Positions 56,413-64,000 of a stretch of DNA of 64,000 bases are shown here, piece after piece (within the stretch, counting starts at the first letter, position 1; each line of letters begins with the position of its first letter). The stretch is from NCBI RefSeq assembly GCF_000297055.2, contig NC_022357.1:2491501-2555500 (forward strand), given 5' to 3'. The notes beneath the pieces were generated by a model. That model was not told the DNA's origin. It saw nothing but the letters and a program-made list of their open reading frames with translations, and made no database searches. The position numbers were made by a program, and so were the translations under genes. The DNA comes from Sulfuricella denitrificans skB26. GTDB taxonomy: Bacteria > Pseudomonadota > Gammaproteobacteria > Burkholderiales > Sulfuricellaceae.

Positions 56413-57930
56413 TCAGCGCATTGCCAAAGTCGGAGTCCCGATCCGGGACAAAACTTGCCGTGCCACGTCGGCATCGGCAAAGGGCAATTTCATACCCTTG
56501 ATTTCCTGGTAATCCTCGTGCCCCTTACCGGCGATCAGCACTACGTCATCCGGCTGCGCCTCGCGCACGGCGGCGTCTATCGCGGCAGCACGATCATCGA
56601 TCACACGGTAGTTGGCACCCATACCGGCAATGATTTCGTCGATGATGGTCTGAGCATCCTCGCCACGCGGGTTGTCACTGGTCACGATTACGCTGTCCGC
56701 CAGGCGCGATGCCACCTCACCCATCAGCGGGCGCTTGCCGCGGTCGCGCTCGCCGCCGCAGCCGAACACGCAAATCAACTTATTTTTCTCGCCCATGATT
56801 TCGCGTAAAGTGCCGAGCACTTTTTCCAGCGCATCCGGGGTATGGGCGTAGTCCACGACCACCAGCGGCTTGCCCTCGCCACCCAGGCGCTGCATGCGGC
56901 CGTCAACCGACTCAACCTTGCCCAGTTCACGCACCGCGTCTTCCAATGCAATGCCGCTTACCAGCAGTACTGCCAACGCAGCCAGCAGGTTGGAAGCGTT
57001 GAAGCGGCCGAGCAACCGGCTATTCAACTGTGCCGTCCCCCATGGCGTAATCGCCTTGAAGCGGATGCCGTCTGCATCCGCCACCAGATCACGTGCCAGA
57101 ACAACAAAACGACAACCCTCATGCTTTCCTTCCAAGCTGTAACCCACTGTCTGAACGCCGCCACAACCGAGCCTGCCGGCCAGTTCAACGCCGAACGGGT
57201 CATCCATATTAAGTACCGCGTATTGCAGTTCCGGCCACGAGAACAGGCCGGCCTTGGCAGCAGCGTAGGATGCCATGTCGCCGTGGTAATCCAGATGGTC
57301 ACGCGACAGGTTGGTGAGCACAGCGATGTCAAAATGCACACCGTTAACCCGACCCTGCGCCAACCCATGGGAAGAAACCTCCATCGCCGCGCATTTTGCG
57401 TCGTCATCCAGGTAGCTGCGCAGCAGCGCATGCAGGCTGACCGCATCCGGCGTGGTATTGGCTGAAGGCGCCAGCGCGCTAAAAAAACCGTTGCCGAGCG
57501 TGCCGACCATGGCGGTTTTTCTGCCCAGTTCGCTCAGGCATTGAGCAATCCAGTGACAGCACGAAGTCTTGCCATTGGTGCCAGTGATGCCTATCGTCCA
57601 CATTTGGCGTGATGGCTCGCCATAAACCTGGCTGGCAATCTCGCCGATTTTGTCGCGCAAGCCGTCAACCGGAAGATTCGGCACTTCCCACTCAGCATCC
57701 CACTCAAAACCCTCACGCTCCCACAGCACCGCGTTGGCACCGGCGGCAACCGCCTGTGCAATAAACTTGCGCCCGTCCTGCCTTTCGCCTGGATAGGCGG
57801 CAAAAGTATCTCCCTGCCGGGCTTGTCGGCTATCGACAACCAGACGCTTCACCTCTGTGGCCAGTTGCGCAAGGACAGAAGCTTCCGCTCTACTCCTCAC
57901 CCCTGACGCCTCACCCCTCACGGAAGTCAT
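56413..57930 (-). CDS. murE: UDP-MurNAc-dipeptide:meso-diaminopimelate ligase MurE
   Basis: A 505-residue ligase that adds meso-diaminopimelate. The ATP loop GITGTNGKTSC is near residue 115-122, with VDSRQARQGDTFAAYPG before it and FGCGGERDRGKRPLMGEVA later. The DNPR motif (SDNPRGED) indicates meso-DAP as substrate. The ATG is fixed by an ATGA overlap with ftsI. Residues 3-14 (SVRGEASGVRSR) lie on a heptamer repeat. Confidence 0.97.
   Translation of the reverse strand: MTSVRGEASGVRSRAEASVLAQLATEVKRLVVDSRQARQGDTFAAYPGERQDGRKFIAQAVAAGANAVLWEREGFEWDAEWEVPNLPVDGLRDKIGEIASQVYGEPSRQMWTIGITGTNGKTSCCHWIAQCLSELGRKTAMVGTLGNGFFSALAPSANTTPDAVSLHALLRSYLDDDAKCAAMEVSSHGLAQGRVNGVHFDIAVLTNLSRDHLDYHGDMASYAAAKAGLFSWPELQYAVLNMDDPFGVELAGRLGCGGVQTVGYSLEGKHEGCRFVVLARDLVADADGIRFKAITPWGTAQLNSRLLGRFNASNLLAALAVLLVSGIALEDAVRELGKVESVDGRMQRLGGEGKPLVVVDYAHTPDALEKVLGTLREIMGEKNKLICVFGCGGERDRGKRPLMGEVASRLADSVIVTSDNPRGEDAQTIIDEIIAGMGANYRVIDDRAAAIDAAVREAQPDDVVLIAGKGHEDYQEIKGMKLPFADADVARQVLSRIGTPTLAMR
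57892..57922. repeat. Heptamer array at the murE 5' end
   Basis: Units ACTCCTC, ACCCCTG, ACGCCTC, ACCCCTC lie within the first 13 codons of murE and encode SVRGEASGVRS. It is a single array of the family seen in murG, ddl and murB; a shorter trace (CTCCTCACCGCTCAC) lies upstream of the murB start at about 48679-48693. Confidence 0.8.
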
Positions 57931-59678
57931 ACCACCTCCTTCACTTCGGGGGCACCTTCCAGCGGCAGGATATTGCTTGTCGGCGCATCGGGAGGCACAG
58001 AAAGCAGACGCAGCGCACCCGACATTACCTGGCTAAATACCGGTGCAGCCACAGCGCCGCCGTAATACTGGCCATTGGAAGGCTCATCGATCATCACCGC
58101 CACGATCAGGCGCGGATTGGAAGCCGGAGCCAGACCGACGAATGAAGCGATATACTTGTCCGACGCGTAATGGCCGTTTTCTTCCTTGTGTGCCGTACCG
58201 GTCTTGCCCGCCACGCGATAGCCCATTACTTGGGCACGCGGCGCCGTACCCCCCGGCAGCACCACCAATTCCAGCATACTGCGCACCGCTTGCGAGGTGC
58301 CCGATGTAATCACCTTCACGCCTGCTGGCGGGGCATCCACCTTGATCAAGGAAACCGGCCTGATTTCCCCGTCTCCGGTAAAGACCATATAGGAACGCGC
58401 CAATTGCAGCAGACTGACTGAAATACCGTGGCCGTATGCCATGGTGGCCTGCTCGATTGGCCGCCAGGATTTGTAGGGGCGCAACCTGCCTGACGCCTCG
58501 CCGGGGAAGCCCGCATGGGGCGGCTTACCGAAACCAAGATGATCGAAGGTATTCCACAGAGTTTCCGGCTCCAGTGTCAGCGCCATTTTGGCGGCACCGA
58601 CGTTGCTTGACTTCTGAATCACCTGCGCCACTGTCAGTACACCATTAGGATGGGCGTCATGGATTGTTGCCGAACCGATGGTGAAGGTGCCGGGTGCGGT
58701 CTGAACCGGTGTATCAGGCTTGAATTTCCCCGTCTCAAGTACCGCCGCAGCGGTAAAGGGCTTGAACGTCGATCCCGGTTCGAAGGTATCGGTAACAGCT
58801 CGGTTGCGCGTGCTGTTACGGTTGAGTTTGGCACGGTTGTTTGGGTTGTAGGCGGGCAGATTGGCCAGTGCCAGAATTTCGCCGGTCTTCGCATCAAGCA
58901 CAACGATTGCACCGGCCTTGGCCTTGTGTTCGGTAACCGCCGCTTTCAACTCGCGATAGGCAAGATACTGGATCTTGCGATCGATGCTGAGCGCAAGGTC
59001 GTGACCGTCCTGCGGAGCGCGTATGCTTTCCACATCCTCGACGATGCGGCCAAGGCGATCCTTGATCACGTGGCGGCTGCCCGGTTTGCCGGCGAGCCAG
59101 TCCTGGTAGGTCAGCTCGAGCCCCTCCTGGCCATTGTCATCGACGCCGGTAAAGCCGAGCAGATGGGCCACCACATCCCCGGCAGGGTAGTAGCGACGAT
59201 ATTCTCGCTGCAGAAATACGCCCGGCGCATCCACCTGCATCACACGTGCGGCGGTTTCCGGCGGCACTTGGCGCTTGAGATAAATAAAATCACGCTGGCT
59301 GTGAGTAAAACGTCCCTTCACGTCGCTTTCACTCATTTCCAGTATCTTGCTCAGCTGACGGATACGTGCTGGAGTAATCTCGAAATCCTTCGGGCTGACC
59401 CACACCGACTCCACCGGCGTACTGATCGCCAGAGGCTCGCCGTTGCGGTCGGTGATCATGCCGCGGTGCGCAGTCAGCTCGATCACCCGACTGTAGCGCG
59501 CGTCGCCCTTCTGCCGCAGAAAGTCGTTGTTCAGCCCTTGCAGGTAAAGAGCCCGCGCAATCAAGATCAGAAACCACGCCAGCATGAACCACAGCAGAAT
59601 GCTCGCGCGCCCTGCCGGCAACTTCAGCATCGGCACACTACTACGTCCGCGTGTTGCCCCTTTTAGCCCGTAGCTCAT
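57927..59678 (-). CDS. ftsI: Septal peptidoglycan transpeptidase FtsI (PBP3)
   Basis: A 583-residue class B penicillin-binding protein that cross-links septal peptidoglycan. One membrane helix (about 26-45, ILLWFMLAWFLILIARALYL) is followed by the pedestal domain with HRGMITDRNGEPLAIS, then the transpeptidase domain: SxxK at EPGSTFKPF (S303, K306), SxN at KSSNVG and KTG at VAGKTGTAHK. The three motifs are intact. It overlaps ftsL and murE by 4 bp each. Confidence 0.98.
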   Translation of the reverse strand: MSYGLKGATRGRSSVPMLKLPAGRASILLWFMLAWFLILIARALYLQGLNNDFLRQKGDARYSRVIELTAHRGMITDRNGEPLAISTPVESVWVSPKDFEITPARIRQLSKILEMSESDVKGRFTHSQRDFIYLKRQVPPETAARVMQVDAPGVFLQREYRRYYPAGDVVAHLLGFTGVDDNGQEGLELTYQDWLAGKPGSRHVIKDRLGRIVEDVESIRAPQDGHDLALSIDRKIQYLAYRELKAAVTEHKAKAGAIVVLDAKTGEILALANLPAYNPNNRAKLNRNSTRNRAVTDTFEPGSTFKPFTAAAVLETGKFKPDTPVQTAPGTFTIGSATIHDAHPNGVLTVAQVIQKSSNVGAAKMALTLEPETLWNTFDHLGFGKPPHAGFPGEASGRLRPYKSWRPIEQATMAYGHGISVSLLQLARSYMVFTGDGEIRPVSLIKVDAPPAGVKVITSGTSQAVRSMLELVVLPGGTAPRAQVMGYRVAGKTGTAHKEENGHYASDKYIASFVGLAPASNPRLIVAVMIDEPSNGQYYGGAVAAPVFSQVMSGALRLLSVPPDAPTSNILPLEGAPEVKEVV

Positions 59679-59959
59679 GGCCGCGCCGCCTTGATTATCG
59701 CTGGCTGCACCACCTGAATGCGCGTGGCATCAGGCACCTGCATCTGCAGGTAGGCGGTAGCGATTTTCTCGATACGGGTGTGCATCGCCCATGTACTTTG
59801 CTCCAGCTGCAACTGCCCCCACTCCACTTCCATCTTTTTCGCCAGCTCCTGCTCCTGTTGCAGTTCGATGAAAATCTTGCGCGCCTTGTGCTGGGCTGTA
59901 ACGACCCCCAGCGCGCACAACACCAAAGCCAGCACCAGCAGCAAATTGAGCTTGGTCAT
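59675..59959 (-). CDS. ftsL: Cell division protein FtsL
   Basis: A 94-residue bitopic protein of the FtsQLB complex. A short cytoplasmic N-terminus and one helix ([20 protein letters not shown]) lead into a periplasmic coiled coil ([29 protein letters not shown]) and a family-typical ARIEKIA-like segment ([17 protein letters not shown]). It overlaps both rsmH and ftsI by ATGA. Confidence 0.93.
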   Translation of the reverse strand: MTKLNLLLVLALVLCALGVVTAQHKARKIFIELQQEQELAKKMEVEWGQLQLEQSTWAMHTRIEKIATAYLQMQVPDATRIQVVQPAIIKAARP

Positions 59960-60894
59960 AGCGCAGCCTCCGTGCGCTCAGCCACGCGCATGGTCGCGCT
60001 GCGCGAACGCGGGTTGGCGGAAACTTCCGCCGCGGAAGGTCGAGCAGCCTTGCCCACCAGGCGCAAATGTGGCGCCGGCAGCTCCGCAGCACGCAACGGT
60101 AGCCGCGCCGGAAATACCGCCGGTTGCGCGCCATCACGCATGAAGCGCTTGACGACCCGATCTTCGAGGGAATGAAAGCTGATGACTACGAGGCGGCCAA
60201 ACGGCGCCAGAACATCGACGCACTGAGGTAACACTAACGACAACTCCTCAAGCTCCTGATTGAGGTAAATCCGTATAGCTTGAAAGGTGCGCGTCGCCGG
60301 GTCTTGATGTGGCTCGCGGCTTTTGAAGGCCTTTGCCACGATCTGGGAAAGTTGGCGAGTGGTGACAACTGGCTCCCCCGATCGAGCCGCAACAATCGCT
60401 CTTGCAATCTGTTTAGCATACCGTTCTTCACCATAATTTTTTATCACCTCCCCAAGTTGTTGTTCTGTTACATCAGCCAACCATTCCGCAGCGGTTTGTC
60501 CATGGCTCGTGTCCATGCGCATATCGAGCGGCCCGTCAAAACGAAAACTAAAACCGCGTACCGCTTCGTCGATTTGCGGAGAGGAAATCCCCAGATCCAG
60601 CAATACTCCATCGACGTGCGCTACACCCAGCTCTTTCAACACATCGCGCAAGCGGCTGAAGCTGCTGTGCACAATCTGGAAGCGCGGATCGGTTATTTTT
60701 TGGGCCTCTTCTACTCCGGCCAAATCCCTGTCCAATGCAATCAACCGTCCCTGCTCGCCGAGTTTTTCCAGGATCAACCGGCTGTGACCGCCACGACCGA
60801 AGGTACAGTCCACGTACACCCCGTCCGGCCGGATATTCAGACCGTCGACCGCCTCATCCAGCAGAACCGTCTTGTGAAGGAATGCCTCGCTCAC
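59956..60894 (-). CDS. rsmH: 16S rRNA (cytosine-1402-N4) methyltransferase RsmH
   Basis: A 312-residue S-adenosylmethionine enzyme that methylates C1402 in the ribosomal P-site. It starts [32 protein letters not shown], with [33 protein letters not shown] and the C-terminal [19 protein letters not shown]. The start is GTG in a GTGA overlap with mraZ. Length is normal. Confidence 0.97.
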   Translation of the reverse strand: MSEAFLHKTVLLDEAVDGLNIRPDGVYVDCTFGRGGHSRLILEKLGEQGRLIALDRDLAGVEEAQKITDPRFQIVHSSFSRLRDVLKELGVAHVDGVLLDLGISSPQIDEAVRGFSFRFDGPLDMRMDTSHGQTAAEWLADVTEQQLGEVIKNYGEERYAKQIARAIVAARSGEPVVTTRQLSQIVAKAFKSREPHQDPATRTFQAIRIYLNQELEELSLVLPQCVDVLAPFGRLVVISFHSLEDRVVKRFMRDGAQPAVFPARLPLRAAELPAPHLRLVGKAARPSAAEVSANPRSRSATMRVAERTEAAL

Positions 60895-61334
60895 AGCGAG
60901 AAATTTTCCAGCGCGGTCGGAATGGCATTGCCAGGAGACAGCGCCTGCTCCATCTGAGCACGCCAGCCATCCTTACTCCACAGTTCGAAATATCCACCCT
61001 GGCCGATCAGCATGGCTTCTTTCTCCAGTCCGGCCAGCTGACGCAGCACGGGAGAAACCAGCAGGCGACCGGATGCATCCAGTTCCAGCTCCTCGGCATG
61101 GCCCAACAGCAGACGCTTCCAGGAACTCGACACAGGATCGAAACTCGGCAATGAATTGATTTTTTCTTCGATGGGCAGCCAGGCAGGCTGAGGGTAGAGC
61201 AGCACACAGCGATGGGGATGCGCGGTCATGACCAGCCGCCCGGCGGATTGAACCAGCAACGCGTCACGATGCTTGCTTGGCACTGCCAAGCGTCCTTTCG
61301 CATCGAGATTCAAAGCTGTTGCACCGCGAAACAT
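60891..61334 (-). CDS. mraZ: Transcriptional regulator MraZ
   Basis: A 147-residue double AbrB-like DNA-binding protein. The two repeats contain the DxxxR signature: [18 protein letters not shown] and [19 protein letters not shown]. MraZ forms rings and represses the dcw cluster by binding TGGG-type direct repeats. The ATG at 61334 has AAGGGG upstream. The first gene of the cluster, it is preceded by a promoter and by repeats that match its binding site. Confidence 0.96.
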   Translation of the reverse strand: MFRGATALNLDAKGRLAVPSKHRDALLVQSAGRLVMTAHPHRCVLLYPQPAWLPIEEKINSLPSFDPVSSSWKRLLLGHAEELELDASGRLLVSPVLRQLAGLEKEAMLIGQGGYFELWSKDGWRAQMEQALSPGNAIPTALENFSL

Positions 61335-61371
61335 GTCATCCCCTTTTTTTATTTTCTGGCAGAAGCAGGCC

Positions 61372-61406
61372 TCCCACAAATTCCCACTTCTCACCACTGT
61401 TTCCCA
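61372..61406 (-). promoter_or_regulatory. MraZ box array
   Basis: On the minus strand TGGGA occurs at 61406-61402, 61386-61382 and 61376-61372, with an imperfect TGGTG at 61396-61392. All four keep a 10-base period, which is the TGGGN-N5 arrangement known for MraZ operators. The array starts right after the -10 of the mraZ promoter. Confidence 0.85.
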
Positions 61407-61434
61407 CTATAGGCAAAAAAAAGTTGGGGGTCAA
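61406..61434 (-). promoter_or_regulatory. Sigma-70 promoter of the dcw cluster (Pmra)
   Basis: TTGACC (61434-61429) and TATAGT (61411-61406) on the minus strand with a 17-base spacer that is T-rich. Transcription would begin inside the MraZ box array, leaving a leader of about 65 bases. Confidence 0.8.
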
Positions 61435-61616
61435 GCTAAATTTCGGGTTTTTCTCTTTTGTGACAATGAGTTAATCCACAAATCACAGAAAAACCAATAT
61501 GCTTAAAAAGCAAATAGATACGTAAAATACCGAAAGTGATTTATTAGGACTTTTGAGGGGTGGGGCGAAGGGTGGGGCAAAGAAGGGAAGCAAATCTTCG
61601 TAACGCAGCAACGACT

Positions 61617-61716
61617 CCCTCTCCCCTTGCGGGAGAGGGCTGGGGAGAGGGGTAAACAGCCCCGTCTCGCTCGAAATACCGCCCTCTCCTCAATCCTCTC
61701 CCGCTAGCGGGAGAGG
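61617..61716. repeat. Head-to-head REP-like pair
   Basis: First copy: CCCTCTCCC-CTTGC-GGGAGAGGG (61617-61639), followed by CTGGGGAGAGGGG. Second copy, inverted: CCCTCTCCTCAAT (from 61682) followed by the perfect 22-bp palindrome CCTCTCCCGCT/AGCGGGAGAGG (61695-61716). Both belong to the CCCTCTCCC class of intergenic repeats. The pair lies in the 414-bp gap between mraZ and rnpB; the second hairpin could also end the rnpB transcript. The remainder, 61440-61560, is AT-rich without a feature I can name. Confidence 0.8.
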
Positions 61717-61748
61717 AGGCAAACGAGAAAGGCACTTGCTTTGATCTG

Positions 61749-62106
61749 GGTGAAGCTGGCCGATAAGCCGGGTTCTGTCGTGGACAGTCATTCCTCTAGG
61801 CGCACGGTTACCCGTGAACTCAAGCAACCTACCCGCAGGCTCGACGAGCCGCCTCAACGCCTGCCTATTTGGTCTTGCTCCGGATGGGGTTTACCCTGCC
61901 ACTCCTGTTGCCAGGTGCGCGGTGAGCTCTTACCTCGCCATTTCAACCTTACCTGATCCACCCCTTGCGGAACGGCCATCGGCGGTGTATTTTCTGTGGC
62001 ACTTTCCATGGCCTCACGGCCTCCGGTCGTTAACCGGCATCCTGCTCTATGGAGCCCGGACTTTCCTCTCCGCGCTTACGCGCGCAGCGACTGTCTAGCC
62101 AGCTTC
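61749..62106 (-). ncRNA. rnpB: RNase P RNA (type A)
   Basis: About 358 bases of the catalytic RNA that trims tRNA 5' ends. The 5' end GAAGCTGGCTAGACAG pairs with the 3' end GGCCAGCTTC (helix P1/P2 region). The universal core GAGGAAAGTCCGGGCTCC and the 3' conserved AGAACCCGGCTTA are both present, as is the GGTAAACCCC segment in the P15-P17 area. The ends are estimated from the paired termini. ORFs seen across this stretch are not coding. Confidence 0.95.
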
Positions 62107-62112
62107 ATGGTC

Positions 62113-62121
62113 ATTGTACCA
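62113..62121 (-). promoter_or_regulatory. Extended -10 promoter of rnpB
   Basis: TGGTACAAT on the minus strand: an extended TGn and the -10 TACAAT (62118-62113) end 7 bases before the rnpB 5' end. The -35 is poor, as is common with an extended -10. Confidence 0.6.
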
Positions 62122-62183
62122 CGTTGTCCTTGATAATTCCCGAGCAATTTGGTAGGGTATTGCTATTCCACCAAGGAAACCTA

Positions 62184-63230
62184 ATGGACAACCACTTGCA
62201 AGCCTTGAGCACCGCAGTCCAGCACAACTGCGATATCGCCGACGCCCAGCACGCGCGCAATTTCACCCTGTGCACCTACCTGCTGAAGATGCGCGAGCTG
62301 TATCGCTGGGAAAAAGGCTACTCATTCCAGGCGTCGCTGCCCAAGGACGAACTCGGTGAATGGCTGACCCGCCGCGAGCAACGCTGGGAAGAGCTGGAAA
62401 ACCAGTCTTATGCGCCCATCTCCATCGGCGACACTGCATTCAATCCATTCGACACTGAAGCCATCAACCGCGCCTTACTGCCCAGCGGGCTGGTTTACAG
62501 CGGCGGTGTGGGCGGACGCTCGGCCCCACATTTTTTCCTGGCCGACCTGCTCAGCGCCGAACAGCGCGACGGCTACCCGGTATTGGTCGCAAACAACGAA
62601 CATGCCCGCGACCTTGCCGCCCCGCCCGCCATGATGCTGGGCGGCACGGTGTTTGTCCGGCGCGAATCGCTGCGCCGCATGCTGTGGGAAAAAATCGAGG
62701 AGTGGAACTGGAAAAAGAAAGGCAGCGCTATGGCTCGCTCGCTTGGCCATTATGACTTCGAGCAGGACTTTACCGCCGCCCTGGAACAGATGACCGACAC
62801 GGAAACCGAATCGGTGATTTTGCATGAAATCGGCGAATGCCACGCGGGAGCGCAGCTGGGTCCAGACTGGAACGACATGCTGGCCGCCATATCCGGCTCC
62901 CGTGCCGAGATCGTGGCACGCGCGGTGCGCGACCATGTGGCAGACTGCAGCATCGCCTTGCCGCGTCTGCTGGAGCGCCACAACACCGCAAGCCTGCACT
63001 TTTACTTCGCTAACTTCACCGCCATGCGCCGCGCTACCTTCCCCGAGTTGAATGAAGCCTACCGGCGCTGGACGGACGACGGCCAGCTTGCGGCGCTGGC
63101 AAAAGAAGTGGCAACAGGGAAAGATCGCTGGACTGCCACAGCTCTGCAGATGCTGGATAGCTACAGGAAAGCACCGGACAACTGCGCGAATCAGATTATC
63201 GAGCTGGCGCCGATTTCATGTGGGGCATAG
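62184..63230 (+). CDS. Conserved hypothetical protein (Sfum_1244-like)
   Basis: A 348-residue soluble protein. I believe it belongs to the Sfum_1244 family because of the N-terminal HNCDIADAQHARNFTLCTYLLKMRELYRWEKG, but the family has no known function. Further segments are NPFDTEAINRALLPSGLVYSGGVGG, ESVILHEIGECHAG (a HExxE-like cluster that might bind metal) and FTAMRRATFPELNEAYRRW. No membrane segments. The ATG at 62184 has AAGGA 7 bases before it. It is divergent from rnpB and convergent with pyrC. Confidence 0.75.
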   Translation: MDNHLQALSTAVQHNCDIADAQHARNFTLCTYLLKMRELYRWEKGYSFQASLPKDELGEWLTRREQRWEELENQSYAPISIGDTAFNPFDTEAINRALLPSGLVYSGGVGGRSAPHFFLADLLSAEQRDGYPVLVANNEHARDLAAPPAMMLGGTVFVRRESLRRMLWEKIEEWNWKKKGSAMARSLGHYDFEQDFTAALEQMTDTETESVILHEIGECHAGAQLGPDWNDMLAAISGSRAEIVARAVRDHVADCSIALPRLLERHNTASLHFYFANFTAMRRATFPELNEAYRRWTDDGQLAALAKEVATGKDRWTATALQMLDSYRKAPDNCANQIIELAPISCGA

Positions 63231-63266
63231 CAGCGGATCTGCTCCGAGAGAAGGCACTGCCCGCCA

Positions 63267-64000
63267 TCAATCTACCAACCGCCACCCTATCTTCTCACCC
63301 GCCCGAAGCGGCACCAAAACATCGCTGCCAAATTTTATTTCTGTCGGCACATCCCAACTTTCCTTCAGCAGCGTAACGCTGTCCCCATTGCGCGGCAGGC
63401 CGTAAAAATCCGGTCCGTAAAAGCTGGCGAAGGCCTCCAGCTTATCCAGCGCACCCGCCTGCTCGAATACCTCGGCGTAAAGCTCGATGCCAGCATGGGC
63501 GGTATACATGCCGGCGCAGCCGCAAACGGCTTCCTTGGCACTCTTGGCATGGGGCGCGCTATCGGTGCCGAGAAAAAACTTCGGATCGCCGCTGGTCGCC
63601 GCCGCGACCAGCGCGCGGCGATGCTCCTCGCGCTTCAGTACCGGCAAGCAATAGTGATGCGGGCGGATGCCGCCGGCGAACATGGCGTTGCGGTTCATCA
63701 GCAGGTGATGGGCGGTGAGCGTACCGGCAACGCGCTTTGATGCCGCCTTGACGAACTCCACGCCGTCCCGGGTGGTGATATGCTCCAACGCCACCCGGAG
63801 ACCAGGAAAACGCTGTGCCAGCGGCGCCAGCACGCGATCGATGAAGACCTTTTCGCGGTCGAACACGTCCACCTCGGGATCGGTAACCTCGCCATGCACC
63901 AGCAACGGCAAATCCTGCTTTTCCATTTCCGCCAGTGCCGCACTGCACTTGCCGAGCAGATCGGTCACGCCCGAATCCGAATTGGTGGTGGCCCCGGCCG
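63267..64000 (-). CDS. pyrC: Dihydroorotase PyrC (5' end outside window)
   Basis: The C-terminal 244 or so residues of a class II dihydroorotase, which closes carbamoyl-aspartate to dihydroorotate in pyrimidine synthesis. The frame stays open to the window edge ([14 protein letters not shown]), so the start is beyond 64000. Visible metal and substrate motifs are [51 protein letters not shown] and FLGTDSAPH. The C-terminus is normal. Confidence 0.96.
   Translation of the reverse strand, partial: AGATTNSDSGVTDLLGKCSAALAEMEKQDLPLLVHGEVTDPEVDVFDREKVFIDRVLAPLAQRFPGLRVALEHITTRDGVEFVKAASKRVAGTLTAHHLLMNRNAMFAGGIRPHHYCLPVLKREEHRRALVAAATSGDPKFFLGTDSAPHAKSAKEAVCGCAGMYTAHAGIELYAEVFEQAGALDKLEAFASFYGPDFYGLPRNGDSVTLLKESWDVPTEIKFGSDVLVPLRAGEKIGWRLVD

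Noticed and set aside
61741-62098. Short ORFs on the plus strand
   Set aside because: They lie wholly within the RNase P RNA gene.

Overview
The window is a chromosomal segment that reads as a betaproteobacterium, most likely of the Nitrosomonadales type (Sulfuricella/Gallionella-like). The reasons are the gene orders: rpsU-yqeY-dnaG-rpoD-tRNA, rpsP-rimM-trmD-rplS next to ffh and ypjD, pilB-pilC-pilD-coaE-zapD-yacG, and a complete dcw cluster running into lpxC, a DUF721 gene, an M23 peptidase and secA. The genus is an inference from gene order and protein style, not from a search. I saw no prophage, IS transposase, CRISPR array or resistance cassette.

Layout. 1-12.5 kb is the most accessory part: a PAS-GGDEF diguanylate cyclase, a pqiA-pqiA-pqiB-pqiC lipid-transport operon, a small discoidin-like protein, a divergent GH77 glucanotransferase, a large membrane GGDEF-EAL protein with a NarX/PilJ-like sensor, a DUF4197 protein and mscL. 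12.9-17.6 kb is the macromolecular-synthesis operon (rpsU, yqeY, dnaG, rpoD) ending in a CAU-anticodon tRNA, with tsaD divergent. 18.6-24.8 kb holds a coiled-coil membrane protein, plsY, folB, a TauE/SafE permease, xerD, ogt and the ribosomal/tRNA-methylation operon. 24.8-34.3 kb has ffh, a 268-bp MITE-like element, ypjD, a CorC-type protein, the type IV pilus ATPase/platform/peptidase genes, coaE, zapD and yacG. 34.3-41.6 kb has a FixH-like protein, a Nudix-ThiE fusion, argJ, an EI24 membrane protein, secA and an M23 peptidase. 41.7-61.4 kb is the dcw cluster, read right to left from mraZ to lpxC. 61.7-64 kb has rnpB, a conserved hypothetical gene and the 3' part of pyrC.

How the genes work together. 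The dcw cluster supplies the cytoplasmic steps of peptidoglycan synthesis (murB to murG, ddl, mraY), the septal synthase FtsI/FtsW with FtsL/FtsQ, and the FtsA/FtsZ scaffold. Many junctions overlap by 4 bp (ATGA or GTGA), so translation is probably coupled. The cluster starts at a TTGACC-N17-TATAGT promoter followed by a 10-bp-periodic array of MraZ boxes, which implies MraZ autoregulation. zapD and the pil genes add further division and surface functions.

The most unusual signals are non-coding or at gene edges. They are a cloverleaf-like inverted-repeat element at 26168-26435, a GTGAGGG heptamer repeat family that enters the reading frames of MurG, Ddl, MurE and MurB, a terminator plus 15-codon leader ORF just upstream of secA, a probable ATC start for the TauE/SafE gene, and a head-to-head REP pair between the dcw promoter and rnpB.
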